Source: JBDTCS01 sp039923455
Lineage (GTDB): Bacteria > Bacteroidota > Ignavibacteria > Palsa-1295
Direction: 5' to 3'
Assembly (NCBI GenBank): GCA_039923455.1
Contig: JBDTCS010000004.1
Location: 1-16,383, forward strand
DNA: 16,383 nt
Both the position numbers and the translations under genes were made by a program. Of this stretch, positions 7,311-15,223 are shown piece after piece (the stretch's first letter is position 1; every line of letters starts with the position of its first letter). The notes under the pieces were generated by a model, which was not told the DNA's origin, ran no database searches, and worked only from the letters and a program-made list of their open reading frames with translations.

Positions 7311-10300
7311 TTATCGAGCTAAGATCATTCTTCGGGTCATGACCACTCCACCCGAACGCAAGCGAGCATAATACACTCCTGAACTTAGATTGCTTGCATC
7401 GAACCTAATGGCATAGTGCCCTGTCTTTTTGACTTCATCTACTAACACAGCGACAGGCCGATCGAGCACATCCGTTACTTCGAGTGTCGTATAACTCTCA
7501 TGCGGAATATCGTAGTGGATCACCGTTGATGGGTTAAACGGATTTGGCATATTTTGCTCGATGTAGACCTGCTGCGGAATGTCAAGTTGCTGACTCAGAT
7601 GCACGACAGCACAAGTCGAATCCAGCGTGATCAGTCCGGTCTGCACATTGCTCAGAATACATGGCCCCGACGCGATCGGACTGTTAAGCAGGTGTACATC
7701 AAAGCCAATGCTAATCGGATGCGTCGATGTAAATGGATCCTCGCCATTCAGCGTACTCGTAAACTTGAGAAAGATCAGCGGACGTAACTCTGTCGGTCCT
7801 CCACCCCATACCAAACTATCCTGCATACATTGATATGTCAAGACCTCATGCCCAGCAACACCGGTTTGATAGCCATACCCGAAGTACGACATCGTGTTAT
7901 CCTGTGCGAAATCGGTCAGCGATAAATACGTCGAGTCGTAGGAAAGTGTCAGCGTGTATCCGTTGGCATGGAACGGAGTCAGATCGGAAACCGCATACAC
8001 CGGAAGCAACGTGCTCTCACCGCCCAAGATGTGTACTTTTTGTGAAGCCTTGAATTCCAGTGCGATACTATTCGAAACCGCAGAGAGCGGTATATCCTTC
8101 GATGTGCCCTTTGGAATATTTGTATAAACAGTCGCAACGGCAGATTTCGCGCCTCCGGTTTGAGGTGCAAAACGAATGTGCACATCTGCTGTACCGAGCG
8201 CAGGAACAGACAACGGCAAACCTGTCGTAATTACAAAAGCGGAGCTGTTTGCGCCGGACAGAATCACCGAATCAATATTCAGTGGGACATCGTTGCCGTT
8301 CGTCACAGTGATCGTCCGTTCTTCATTATTGCAAGTGATGATCGTATCGAAGGTCGGAATGCTAAGCGTTGCAGCTTCTATCGTCTCAATGCGAGCGATC
8401 AGAATGATCTCCTTCTTCATTCCATTCTTCGACAGCACAGTAAGCTTAGCGATCTTCAGTCCGTTGATCGGATCCGGTGTAAAACGCAAGGTGACGGAGG
8501 CAGGGTGACCACGTCCTGTGTCAACGGTGAATGGTATTGTGAGTGGAAGATATTGGAAGTTCGAAGCATCGGTCCCATCGATTCTCATCGTCGAGATCAC
8601 AGTAGCTGCACTTCCAAGATTTCCGATGAAGATAGTCGAGTCTTTGGCAGGATCGGTCTTAGCAAAGAGACCGAAATCTACTGTGTCGATCGGGTTTGAT
8701 GTGAGTGAATCGCTAAAACCGGCAGGCCGATCGAGCACACCTCTTCCATAAAGATCCACAACGTATGCACGGAGGTGATCCGTCTTTGCACTTAGCTGCG
8801 TGTGCATGCGACGATTGAGTTCTTGCGGATTGAACTCGATCGTCATCGCGACCGATTGTCCTTCACCGATCTTCGCTGGATTGGTAAGCGTCGGATTGGG
8901 ATTCGTCACATAAAACTTTCCGGTATCCTGTGTACGTCTTGGAAATCCATAGACATCGATCAGGTCGCTCGAAATATTCTTGAGCAGAACAACGGTGTCG
9001 AACTTCCCTGTAAGGTCGGGATTCAAGAGCCTATCTTTGAAGTCTATAATCAGATCAACCGTTTTGAGTGGCGTGATCGTCTTGATGAGCGTACCACCTG
9101 TGTATGCATAACTATCGACATTGCCGAGAGCATACACTGTAGTACCGAATGGCTTTGTACCTTTCAAGTTATGCGTACCTTGTGGAACCGCGATCTGTGC
9201 ATAAACATAATTACTTCCCGCGATCGTCTTAAAGCTGGACGCTGGAATTGGAGCGCCATCAAGCGTCATGGTCGAGACACCACTCGCATCGACAACGATA
9301 TTGACAAAGTTACCTGTAAACGCTTGTGGATTCACAACGCTGACTATGGTGTACGATGTCGTGAACTGCTCCACCGGAAATACAAGCGCAAGCGCGGGAT
9401 CACCGTAGGCGGGATGCTGACGATTCATGTTTGCACCCCAACTGGTATGCATGAATTGCCCGACGAGGATCGGGTTGGTAGCGTTGATCGACGTCACACC
9501 TGTAATCGCTTTGATCTCATAGAAATCACCGGCGTTAAGCTTTGCGGCGAATGCTCCATTCACAGAAATTGTGTTGTTATCTTCGGCCGAGACGACTCGT
9601 ACCAGATCAGGGCGCTCCGCAGTTGTGTATGGCACAACAAGCGCCGAATCGCCCCATGCGCTTACCGGCGGTAGCTGCTCGATAAGATGATCGCGACTTG
9701 GAGTGCCATCAATATTTGTAGCATCTGATGGAATGGCTGCGCGTTTGTGCCCACTAAAGACCGCGATAGCCTGATCGGATTCGATGAGCGAACCCGTAAT
9801 GTCGTTCGAGTTGTCATTCTCATCACCTTGCACCATGTACACATCACCCGAATTGAGAATGATCGTGAACGGAATACCTGCCTGACGTCCCGCGTTGGTC
9901 TTCGCGCGAGGTGTGATGGTAACGTGCGTGCTATCATAGACTCCAGCGATCAACATTTCACCAGGTGTCTGCTGTCCACCAGAGCCAGCTTGTGAAGTCG
10001 GATAGCACATCGCGCGATACTCTGTACCAAGCACGTCGGTCGGCAATGCCATAAATGCGTCACTCGAAAAGGTCTTGTGGTTCATTCCGTAGACGGCGAC
10101 CTCGCTATCTGACGTAATGTGAACCGCCATTCCGCTAATAACGCGTTCATCATCGACGATCTCAACGGAGCCATTCGAAAGATCGCTCGGAAGAATTACA
10201 GTTGTGATCGCACCAGGGACAGTTGTGAATGTTTTGCGAAAACCGAGCGCGGGTACTTCGACTGTACCTTTTGCCGGAACATGGCTAGTGATGTAAAGCG

Positions 10301-10472
10301 CCATCAAATTCTCTGACTCACCACCACCCAGGTTTGCGCCGAATGCTACAAAGAAATTCGTACCAAGATTATCGGGTTGCGCTTGTGCATGCGCAACGTG
10401 TGAGCCCAAAACGAGTGTGGTACAAAATGCGAGTATCGAGAGAATGCGAAGAAGAAGCTGCTTGGATCTCAT
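7311..10472 (-). CDS. T9SS surface protein with IgGFc-binding, ASH-like and cohesin-like domains
   Basis: Exported protein of 1053 residues starting at ATG 10470-10472; no Shine-Dalgarno sequence is seen. Domains in order: Sec signal peptide 1-29 ending AHA; IgGFc-binding N-terminal-type domain about 34-465, with AVYG (127-129 region), IAVFSGHKRA (236-245), SRDHLIEQLPPVSAWG (259-274) and a closing NVDSYAYTGG; a linker; two choice-of-anchor D/ASH-like beta modules at about 590-695 (IDTVDFG) and 700-800; a cohesin-like beta module at about 803-960 (GYTLTLSYDSTYLSL); and a canonical T9SS type A sorting domain 970-1053 with MPNPFNPSTVIHYDI, an LEVTDVLDRPV strand and SGVYYARLRSG. It should be cleaved and anchored at the cell surface, perhaps as an adhesin. 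It is a paralogue of the next two genes upstream. The ligand is unknown, and IgG binding itself should not be assumed. Confidence 0.9.
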   Translation of the reverse strand: MRSKQLLLRILSILAFCTTLVLGSHVAHAQAQPDNLGTNFFVAFGANLGGGESENLMALYITSHVPAKGTVEVPALGFRKTFTTVPGAITTVILPSDLSNGSVEIVDDERVISGMAVHITSDSEVAVYGMNHKTFSSDAFMALPTDVLGTEYRAMCYPTSQAGSGGQQTPGEMLIAGVYDSTHVTITPRAKTNAGRQAGIPFTIILNSGDVYMVQGDENDNSNDITGSLIESDQAIAVFSGHKRAAIPSDATNIDGTPSRDHLIEQLPPVSAWGDSALVVPYTTAERPDLVRVVSAEDNNTISVNGAFAAKLNAGDFYEIKAITGVTSINATNPILVGQFMHTSWGANMNRQHPAYGDPALALVFPVEQFTTSYTIVSVVNPQAFTGNFVNIVVDASGVSTMTLDGAPIPASSFKTIAGSNYVYAQIAVPQGTHNLKGTKPFGTTVYALGNVDSYAYTGGTLIKTITPLKTVDLIIDFKDRLLNPDLTGKFDTVVLLKNISSDLIDVYGFPRRTQDTGKFYVTNPNPTLTNPAKIGEGQSVAMTIEFNPQELNRRMHTQLSAKTDHLRAYVVDLYGRGVLDRPAGFSDSLTSNPIDTVDFGLFAKTDPAKDSTIFIGNLGSAATVISTMRIDGTDASNFQYLPLTIPFTVDTGRGHPASVTLRFTPDPINGLKIAKLTVLSKNGMKKEIILIARIETIEAATLSIPTFDTIITCNNEERTITVTNGNDVPLNIDSVILSGANSSAFVITTGLPLSVPALGTADVHIRFAPQTGGAKSAVATVYTNIPKGTSKDIPLSAVSNSIALEFKASQKVHILGGESTLLPVYAVSDLTPFHANGYTLTLSYDSTYLSLTDFAQDNTMSYFGYGYQTGVAGHEVLTYQCMQDSLVWGGGPTELRPLIFLKFTSTLNGEDPFTSTHPISIGFDVHLLNSPIASGPCILSNVQTGLITLDSTCAVVHLSQQLDIPQQVYIEQNMPNPFNPSTVIHYDIPHESYTTLEVTDVLDRPVAVLVDEVKKTGHYAIRFDASNLSSGVYYARLRSGGVVMTRRMILAR

Positions 10473-10513
10473 TTGAGAATTGAGCCGTGCACTTGGAAAA
10501 TTTTTCTCAGGTC

Positions 10514-10543
10514 ATTTTAGGAGCCCATGATCGGCAGTGGCAG
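10514..10543 (-). promoter_or_regulatory. Candidate promoter for the 7311-10472 gene and comEC
   Basis: On the minus strand CTGCCA (10538-10543, four of six matches to TTGACA) is followed after 18 bp by TAAAAT (10514-10519, five of six matches to TATAAT). Transcription would begin about 35 nt before the ATG at 10472. The -35 element overlaps the palindrome at 10540-10557. Promoter rules in this lineage may differ from the sigma-70 consensus, so this is tentative. Confidence 0.3.
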
Positions 10544-10557
10544 ACGTAAGCGTCTGC
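10540..10557. promoter_or_regulatory. Perfect palindrome, possible operator or hairpin
   Basis: GCAGACG (10540-10546) and CGTCTGC (10551-10557) are perfect inverted repeats separated by TAAG. No U-run follows on either strand, so it is not an intrinsic terminator. Its overlap with the candidate -35 element fits a repressor site. In RNA it could also form a stable 7-bp stem with a four-base loop. Confidence 0.4.
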
Positions 10558-10825
10558 ATGCCCCATTTAACAACGCATCAAACTGTCCATAGTTACACCA
10601 AATTCGGCCGAGGTAGTGCGAGTAGTCCTCTCTACGAATTCGACAAAGTTAGCTGCTTTGGAATATTAGCTATGGTGGCGTTATGTGTTGCTATATCTCT
10701 AAGACACGACAGAGGTCAAAAGGTAACAGTGTTTTCACCACTCACAAGTATTTTCTGCCAGATAATCGTCGAAAATCTGTCGCTCGAACTACTTTGCTAC
10801 AAGCTAAGCCTCGAACTCGCCTTCT

Positions 10826-13800
10826 CTATCGGGTGATCGAGAATTTTGTGCTCAGCGAGACATGCTTTGCGGGGTCATCCGTGCCGGTTGCCTCAAGTCT
10901 CAGGAATCTTGTACCGCTCACCTTGAGGAGACTTGCCGGAATTTCGATCGAACTCTTACCTTTCGCGACCGAGTACGCATCCTGAGTAAACAGAACATTT
11001 CCGCCCGCATCAGCGAGCGTCCATTTGAGCATGAGTGCTTGGCCTGCGGTAAATGGTACGCTCAACCCCTGACCATCACCGGCTTTGATCGGATCGGGCC
11101 TCGGTGCTTCTACGGAAAGCAACGGATTGCGCCCAAGAAACTCGCTACGCAATATTTCGTCACCACATTCATTGGCATAAAATAGGCTATCGCCGCGCTT
11201 CGCGAATCGGAAAGCGCAAGGTTGATCGACAAAGTCGATCATTGGGGAGACAGTTGCGAATGTGTCGGTCGTCACGAATGCACGAGCGAGTACTGTCAGG
11301 AGCAACCTGTTCGTGGTGTCAGGAAGCGTTGAGATGTGTTGGTTCGTCGCAACGATTGTATAGGTGTGGCTTATCTCATCCCAACTGAATGTCATGTTCT
11401 CCGGATCGCCTGGTTTCAGCACGGTCAGCGAACCAGTACGGTCGAGTCCGATCGGTTGAAACGTACCGTTCGAAAATTTTAGCTTGAGCGTAAAGTTATC
11501 CAGTTCTTTCCGGTTTGTCCATTGACCGCTGAGATAGATCGGCAAACGGAATGGATCGCGATCACCGGCGCTCGGTGTGAAGGAAGGCGCAACCGTCGAA
11601 AGCGTAAAGATCTCCGCCTTACGTTCAAGCACAAACACAAACGAATCAACAAGATCAGGCACGTCGCCAGCATACTGATACAGATAGAGCACCATACGCT
11701 GCGTGCCGTTGAGCGAGTCAGCGGGAAACTGATAACTCACCTTGAGTGGGAAGGTACCTCCGCTCGGAATGTGAATCGGAAATGCAACATTCTCTCGCGT
11801 GAACCCACCCGAACTTCCGGCGAGCGACGCACTATCGAAACGCAATGGGAAATTCACATACGGATTGTGAATTTGTATTGTCGTAACGATTGGATCACAC
11901 GAAGTGATAACACCGAGATCGAACGGCCCAGACTGATCGAACTCGGCGTGGGACACTACGACCTTTGCGTGCGCGATCTCGATCGGCTCATTCTTAGAGT
12001 CATTGAGAATTCTAACGGTATCCCAAAACTCACCGGGCTGTTGAATATAGAAATGACAGATGCCCGGAATAAAGTTATTCTCGAAGAGTGTGTAGTTGAC
12101 TAAGTTCGACGAAGCAACGGGATACTCGAAGAAGAAAAGATTTGTCTTATCAGTGAATATTAACCTTTGCAATATGCCTTGCATCGAGCCGGTGTTTCGA
12201 ATGGTGTCGAGCAGCGTTGCCTCGGAAACCGGTGATGGCAATTTTTGCGGCGTGATCGTGCCAAATTCCAAAAGTGGCGGAGTCGCGATGATGTAGGGCT
12301 CTACGCCCACACCGAGCAGTGTATCGAGTTTGCTTTCATTCGCACCCTTCACTCGGACGATAGCTTGGCGTGGACCAGTGGTGCTCGGCGTAAACGTTGC
12401 GCTTAGCCCTTGCCAGACCGCATTTACACCACCGAGTGTATCGAGTTTAACAGTCGAGGTGCTGAAATCAACATCGGACGTGATTCGAAAATCGTTGCTG
12501 TCGGAGTAATCAGGCGTTGCACCTTTATAAAATTCTATCGCGACTAAACTTGTCGTGTCGGTGCCGACATTGCTTACAAGCACCTGTGCACTCGGAGATA
12601 ATCTGCCAACGCGAATTTTTCCGAAATTATGATTGCCGGAGGCGAGATGCGGTTGAATGCCTCGGCCTTTCAATACTACAAAGGGTTCGTTTGGCGCTTG
12701 TTGCGTCGGTACGCTGTTCTTTACAGAGGCAAGCACGGACTTGTATCCTTCGGTCGTCGGGCTGAATGAGACGGAATCCTCGTAGGTCTGCGAAGTCAGC
12801 AAGGTTTGCTTTCCGAATGGCGCAGCTCCAAACTCCGTCGAAAGTACCGCAGCTTGTATCTTCGTGTCAAAAATATCGGCCCCAGGTCCATTGCCGGTGC
12901 AAGTTATTGTGAAGAGACTGTCGCGCTTTCTGCCGACGCGCACTCTTCCAAAATCAATCGTATCCGGCACGACGCCGATCAGATTCGAAGTCAGCGCAAC
13001 AGCGTTGCCGAGCAATTTGATAAAGACGTTCTTGCGTGACGACGACCAGACTCGAATCAGCGCACTATCGAGCCCAAGTTTGCTCGGATGAAAACTGAAG
13101 TGCGCCGGAATAGCCGAACCCGGTCCGAGTGAGATCGGGCTGAACGCAGAATCAAGAATTGTGAACGCATTGGAATCTCCGCTCTCCCACGTGTAACGAT
13201 ACACCGAGATCGTGTCAAGCAAGAGTGATTGCGTATAGGCCGAGATTACATGTGTGAGCGAATCTTTGTTCGTGTGAATGGTCACGATGCGAAAATCAAG
13301 ATCGATCGCGTAGAGACTATCTGTATAATTAAAATCGCCACCGCCCGGAATCGTATAAGAATCAAAAATTCCAAAGCCATACGTCTCTGCATAACATGGC
13401 AGGGTGCTCTCGATGCGTTGCTGTCCACTCTTGGCATTCAGTATAACCCACGCATATCGGGTGCCGGGGATTGCACGAAATGGTGTCTGCGGTTGTAGCA
13501 GGTAGCCATTGTAAGTAGTCGAGAGCTTGGCCGCCGTATCAACGACGAGCAACAAATGATGTTCTGAGAACGAAGCGTCGTCCGGAATGCTCGGTATGGT
13601 GTAGAACGTGGACATGTTCTCGATCGGCTGAACGACCGTCATGTCAGGGTCACCCGGGGGCGCACTGTCAGCGATCGCAGTCTGCATGTACTTCACAACC
13701 ATTGCCGGAAGAGAAGTCTCGACATACGACATCTGGCCTGCCATGAATTGATAGTACGTCCCCTTGACAAGTGTTGCGACTTGTGCGCCATTGACTTTCA

Positions 13801-15052
13801 CGATTGTACCATCGTCGGATGGCAGTACGCGAACCATATCACCTCCAGTCGGCCGATGGCCTGTACCATCTTGTCCGGATGAGACGACTGCAAAATGATT
13901 GCCCCATGTTTCGACCGGAGGAAGTTGTTCGATAATGTGGTCACGTGAGGTGTGCCCTTCTGTCAACCGTTTAATGTCAAACTCGAGCGAGTCCGGAGCC
14001 ATCGCACGTTCGTGTCCACTGAATACCGCAACCGGTTGATCGGCGGTGACAGTGGACGATGTCAGATCACAATCAACATTCGGCACTCTGCCGGTATAGA
14101 TCATCGCACTTGATGTGTCGATCTTTCGTACGAGCGCTCCAAGTACAGTATCAAACACGAGATAAGGTGTATAAACCGGAATGACCGATAGCACACCGGT
14201 ATCGCGAGCCATAAGTTGAAATACCTGACCGCGATTCAGCGTGACGGTGTATGGAATCCCACGTTTGTACCTACCACTATAAGAATCGGCCGAGAGCGTA
14301 AACGTTACGTGCGTGTTATCAACGACTGCGGCCACCGCAAATTCGCTGCGAGGATTTTTGTCACCTGGGAGAACGCTACCATAATAATTTAGCGCATTAC
14401 GCAAACTTGCGATCACATAATTTTTTCCGAGCGATTCCATCGGAAGCGCGACATACCCATCCGAACTTAGCCAGTTGTGCGCAAATCCATAAACCGCAAT
14501 GACATCTTCGGAAACAACATGCACCACTTGATCAAGTGTCATCTCGGTCTCATCACGTCCGAGTGATGCATACGGTGGTAGATCGACCGTAGTCAACCCA
14601 GCAGGATCGGTAGTTACACTTTGCGACCAACCACCGCCACAGAACACTTTTACATGTGTTCGCGCGCGAGAAGAAATATAGAGTCTGCGATAGGGTGCCG
14701 GTGTCCGTGGTGGATCATCCGAACCTACGACAGAAAGAAACACGAGATAAAATTCACGACCACTCGTTACGTACGTTTGCTTTAGTGGTTGAGAAAAAAG
14801 TTTGGGAAGTTTGTGATTGAGCTTGTGTGGGTTTCCGGCGACTGCCTGCATCGGCACACCCTGGGTAGCCGGAGCTTCGAGCGGCGCAGTGGGCCGCTTT
14901 GCGAGCCCTTCGAACTTCATTTGCGCCTCTGCCAGATTGCTCAAGCCGAGCGCCATAATCGCGAAGACGCAGCAAACGACCACTCGTGATGAATAGACGC
15001 CCACTCCCGCACATTGCCGCGAACTGCTCCGGCTCTGAAGCTCAAAAAGCAT
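10826..15052 (-). CDS. Giant surface protein with IgGFc-binding, four ASH-like and cohesin-like domains
   Basis: Exported protein of 1408 residues. The signal peptide is about 1-43 (long charged N-region, hydrophobic VVVCCVFAIMALGL, cleavage after AEA). A Pro/Ala/Lys-rich stretch spans 44-96. An IgGFc-binding-type domain covers about 97-570, with VAVFSGHERA (341-350) and SRDHIIEQLPPVETWG (369-384). It carries an insertion at about 285-335 not present in the neighbour. Four choice-of-anchor D/ASH-like modules start near 697 (IDFGRVRVG), 808 (HNFGKIRVG), 928 (LEFGTITP) and 1044 (FDLGVITS). The first two end in the typical LKGRGIQP and LLGVGVEP. A cohesin-like module lies at about 1150-1300. The last 95 residues resemble a T9SS tail but have PRPDP where PNP is expected. 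ATG 15050-15052 is used; an in-frame GTG at residue 17 would give a shorter signal peptide. Probably an adhesin or structural surface protein. Confidence 0.88.
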   Translation of the reverse strand: MLFELQSRSSSRQCAGVGVYSSRVVVCCVFAIMALGLSNLAEAQMKFEGLAKRPTAPLEAPATQGVPMQAVAGNPHKLNHKLPKLFSQPLKQTYVTSGREFYLVFLSVVGSDDPPRTPAPYRRLYISSRARTHVKVFCGGGWSQSVTTDPAGLTTVDLPPYASLGRDETEMTLDQVVHVVSEDVIAVYGFAHNWLSSDGYVALPMESLGKNYVIASLRNALNYYGSVLPGDKNPRSEFAVAAVVDNTHVTFTLSADSYSGRYKRGIPYTVTLNRGQVFQLMARDTGVLSVIPVYTPYLVFDTVLGALVRKIDTSSAMIYTGRVPNVDCDLTSSTVTADQPVAVFSGHERAMAPDSLEFDIKRLTEGHTSRDHIIEQLPPVETWGNHFAVVSSGQDGTGHRPTGGDMVRVLPSDDGTIVKVNGAQVATLVKGTYYQFMAGQMSYVETSLPAMVVKYMQTAIADSAPPGDPDMTVVQPIENMSTFYTIPSIPDDASFSEHHLLLVVDTAAKLSTTYNGYLLQPQTPFRAIPGTRYAWVILNAKSGQQRIESTLPCYAETYGFGIFDSYTIPGGGDFNYTDSLYAIDLDFRIVTIHTNKDSLTHVISAYTQSLLLDTISVYRYTWESGDSNAFTILDSAFSPISLGPGSAIPAHFSFHPSKLGLDSALIRVWSSSRKNVFIKLLGNAVALTSNLIGVVPDTIDFGRVRVGRKRDSLFTITCTGNGPGADIFDTKIQAAVLSTEFGAAPFGKQTLLTSQTYEDSVSFSPTTEGYKSVLASVKNSVPTQQAPNEPFVVLKGRGIQPHLASGNHNFGKIRVGRLSPSAQVLVSNVGTDTTSLVAIEFYKGATPDYSDSNDFRITSDVDFSTSTVKLDTLGGVNAVWQGLSATFTPSTTGPRQAIVRVKGANESKLDTLLGVGVEPYIIATPPLLEFGTITPQKLPSPVSEATLLDTIRNTGSMQGILQRLIFTDKTNLFFFEYPVASSNLVNYTLFENNFIPGICHFYIQQPGEFWDTVRILNDSKNEPIEIAHAKVVVSHAEFDQSGPFDLGVITSCDPIVTTIQIHNPYVNFPLRFDSASLAGSSGGFTRENVAFPIHIPSGGTFPLKVSYQFPADSLNGTQRMVLYLYQYAGDVPDLVDSFVFVLERKAEIFTLSTVAPSFTPSAGDRDPFRLPIYLSGQWTNRKELDNFTLKLKFSNGTFQPIGLDRTGSLTVLKPGDPENMTFSWDEISHTYTIVATNQHISTLPDTTNRLLLTVLARAFVTTDTFATVSPMIDFVDQPCAFRFAKRGDSLFYANECGDEILRSEFLGRNPLLSVEAPRPDPIKAGDGQGLSVPFTAGQALMLKWTLADAGGNVLFTQDAYSVAKGKSSIEIPASLLKVSGTRFLRLEATGTDDPAKHVSLSTKFSITR

Positions 15053-15061
15053 CAGTCAGTG

Positions 15062-15086
15062 ATAAAAAATAGCCTAATCATCAGGC
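15062..15086 (-). promoter_or_regulatory. U-tailed hairpin in the leader of the giant gene
   Basis: On the minus strand GCCTGA (15081-15086) can pair with TTAGGC (15072-15077) with one G-U pair and a 3-nt loop, followed at once by TATTTTTTATC (15061-15071). The T-run ends about ten bases before the ATG at 15052. The shape is that of a short intrinsic terminator or attenuator. The stem is short, so its strength is doubtful. It may instead be a back-up terminator for the preceding gene. Confidence 0.35.
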
Positions 15087-15165
15087 AATGAAACGCATTC
15101 TCAAATCGAGATAGAATAACTCTAAAAGAGATGACTCTGTAAAAACAAATCCGACGAACTCACTT
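15087..15165 (-). promoter_or_regulatory. Probable promoter zone of the giant gene
   Basis: This AT-rich stretch lies between the terminator of the preceding gene and the leader hairpin, so a promoter for the 10826-15052 gene is expected here. On the minus strand TTTACA is followed after 19 bp by TATTCT, and a TCGATTTG element resembles the Bacteroidota -7 consensus TAnnTTTG with one mismatch. Neither set is decisive. Confidence 0.3.
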
Positions 15166-15197
15166 AAATAAAGGAGGCACACAAACTGCACCTCCTT
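15166..15197 (-). terminator. Intrinsic terminator of the 15224-16383 gene
   Basis: On the minus strand AAGGAGG (15191-15197) pairs with CCTCCTT (15171-15177). The stem can be extended inward by four pairs (two G-U, then C-G and A-U) to leave a loop of GTTTG. TTTATTT follows directly (15166-15172, sharing the last stem bases). It sits 27 nt after the TAA at 15224-15226, in the right place to end the upstream gene. Confidence 0.75.
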
Positions 15198-15223
15198 CCA
15201 CCTCAATTTATTAGCAGCAAGAA

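Larger units (their letters stand above)
10473..10825. other. Intergenic region, 353 bp, no gene
   Basis: No credible coding region is seen on either strand. On the minus strand, the half next to the downstream gene holds a GC-rich palindrome at 10540-10557 and a possible promoter at 10514-10543 (separate entries). An A/T block follows at about 10497-10507. Downstream of the giant gene's stop at 10826 I see only a 5-bp stem (10759-10763 with 10775-10779) lacking a U-tract, so no clear terminator could be placed. Two TTAGCT copies occur 17 bp apart at 10649 and 10666, without evident meaning. Confidence 0.5.

Noticed and set aside
8802..9674. Plus-strand open frame of 290 codons antisense to the 7311-10472 gene
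   Set aside because: It lies wholly inside a well-supported gene with recognisable domains. Its translation is rich in Arg, Cys, His and Ile without domains, the usual look of an antisense shadow.
10759..10779. Hairpin after the giant gene as a terminator
   Set aside because: Only five base pairs with an 11-nt loop and no following U-tract on the minus strand.
10537..10836. Plus-strand GTG-started frame of 99 codons across the 353-bp intergenic region
   Set aside because: Poor ribosome binding site spacing, overlap into the convergent giant gene and no recognisable content. A 21-codon frame at 10527 has AGGAG only three bases upstream and is equally weak.
11522..12103. Plus-strand open frame of 193 codons antisense to the giant gene
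   Set aside because: Shadow frame with biased composition and no motif, inside ASH-like modules of the opposite strand.
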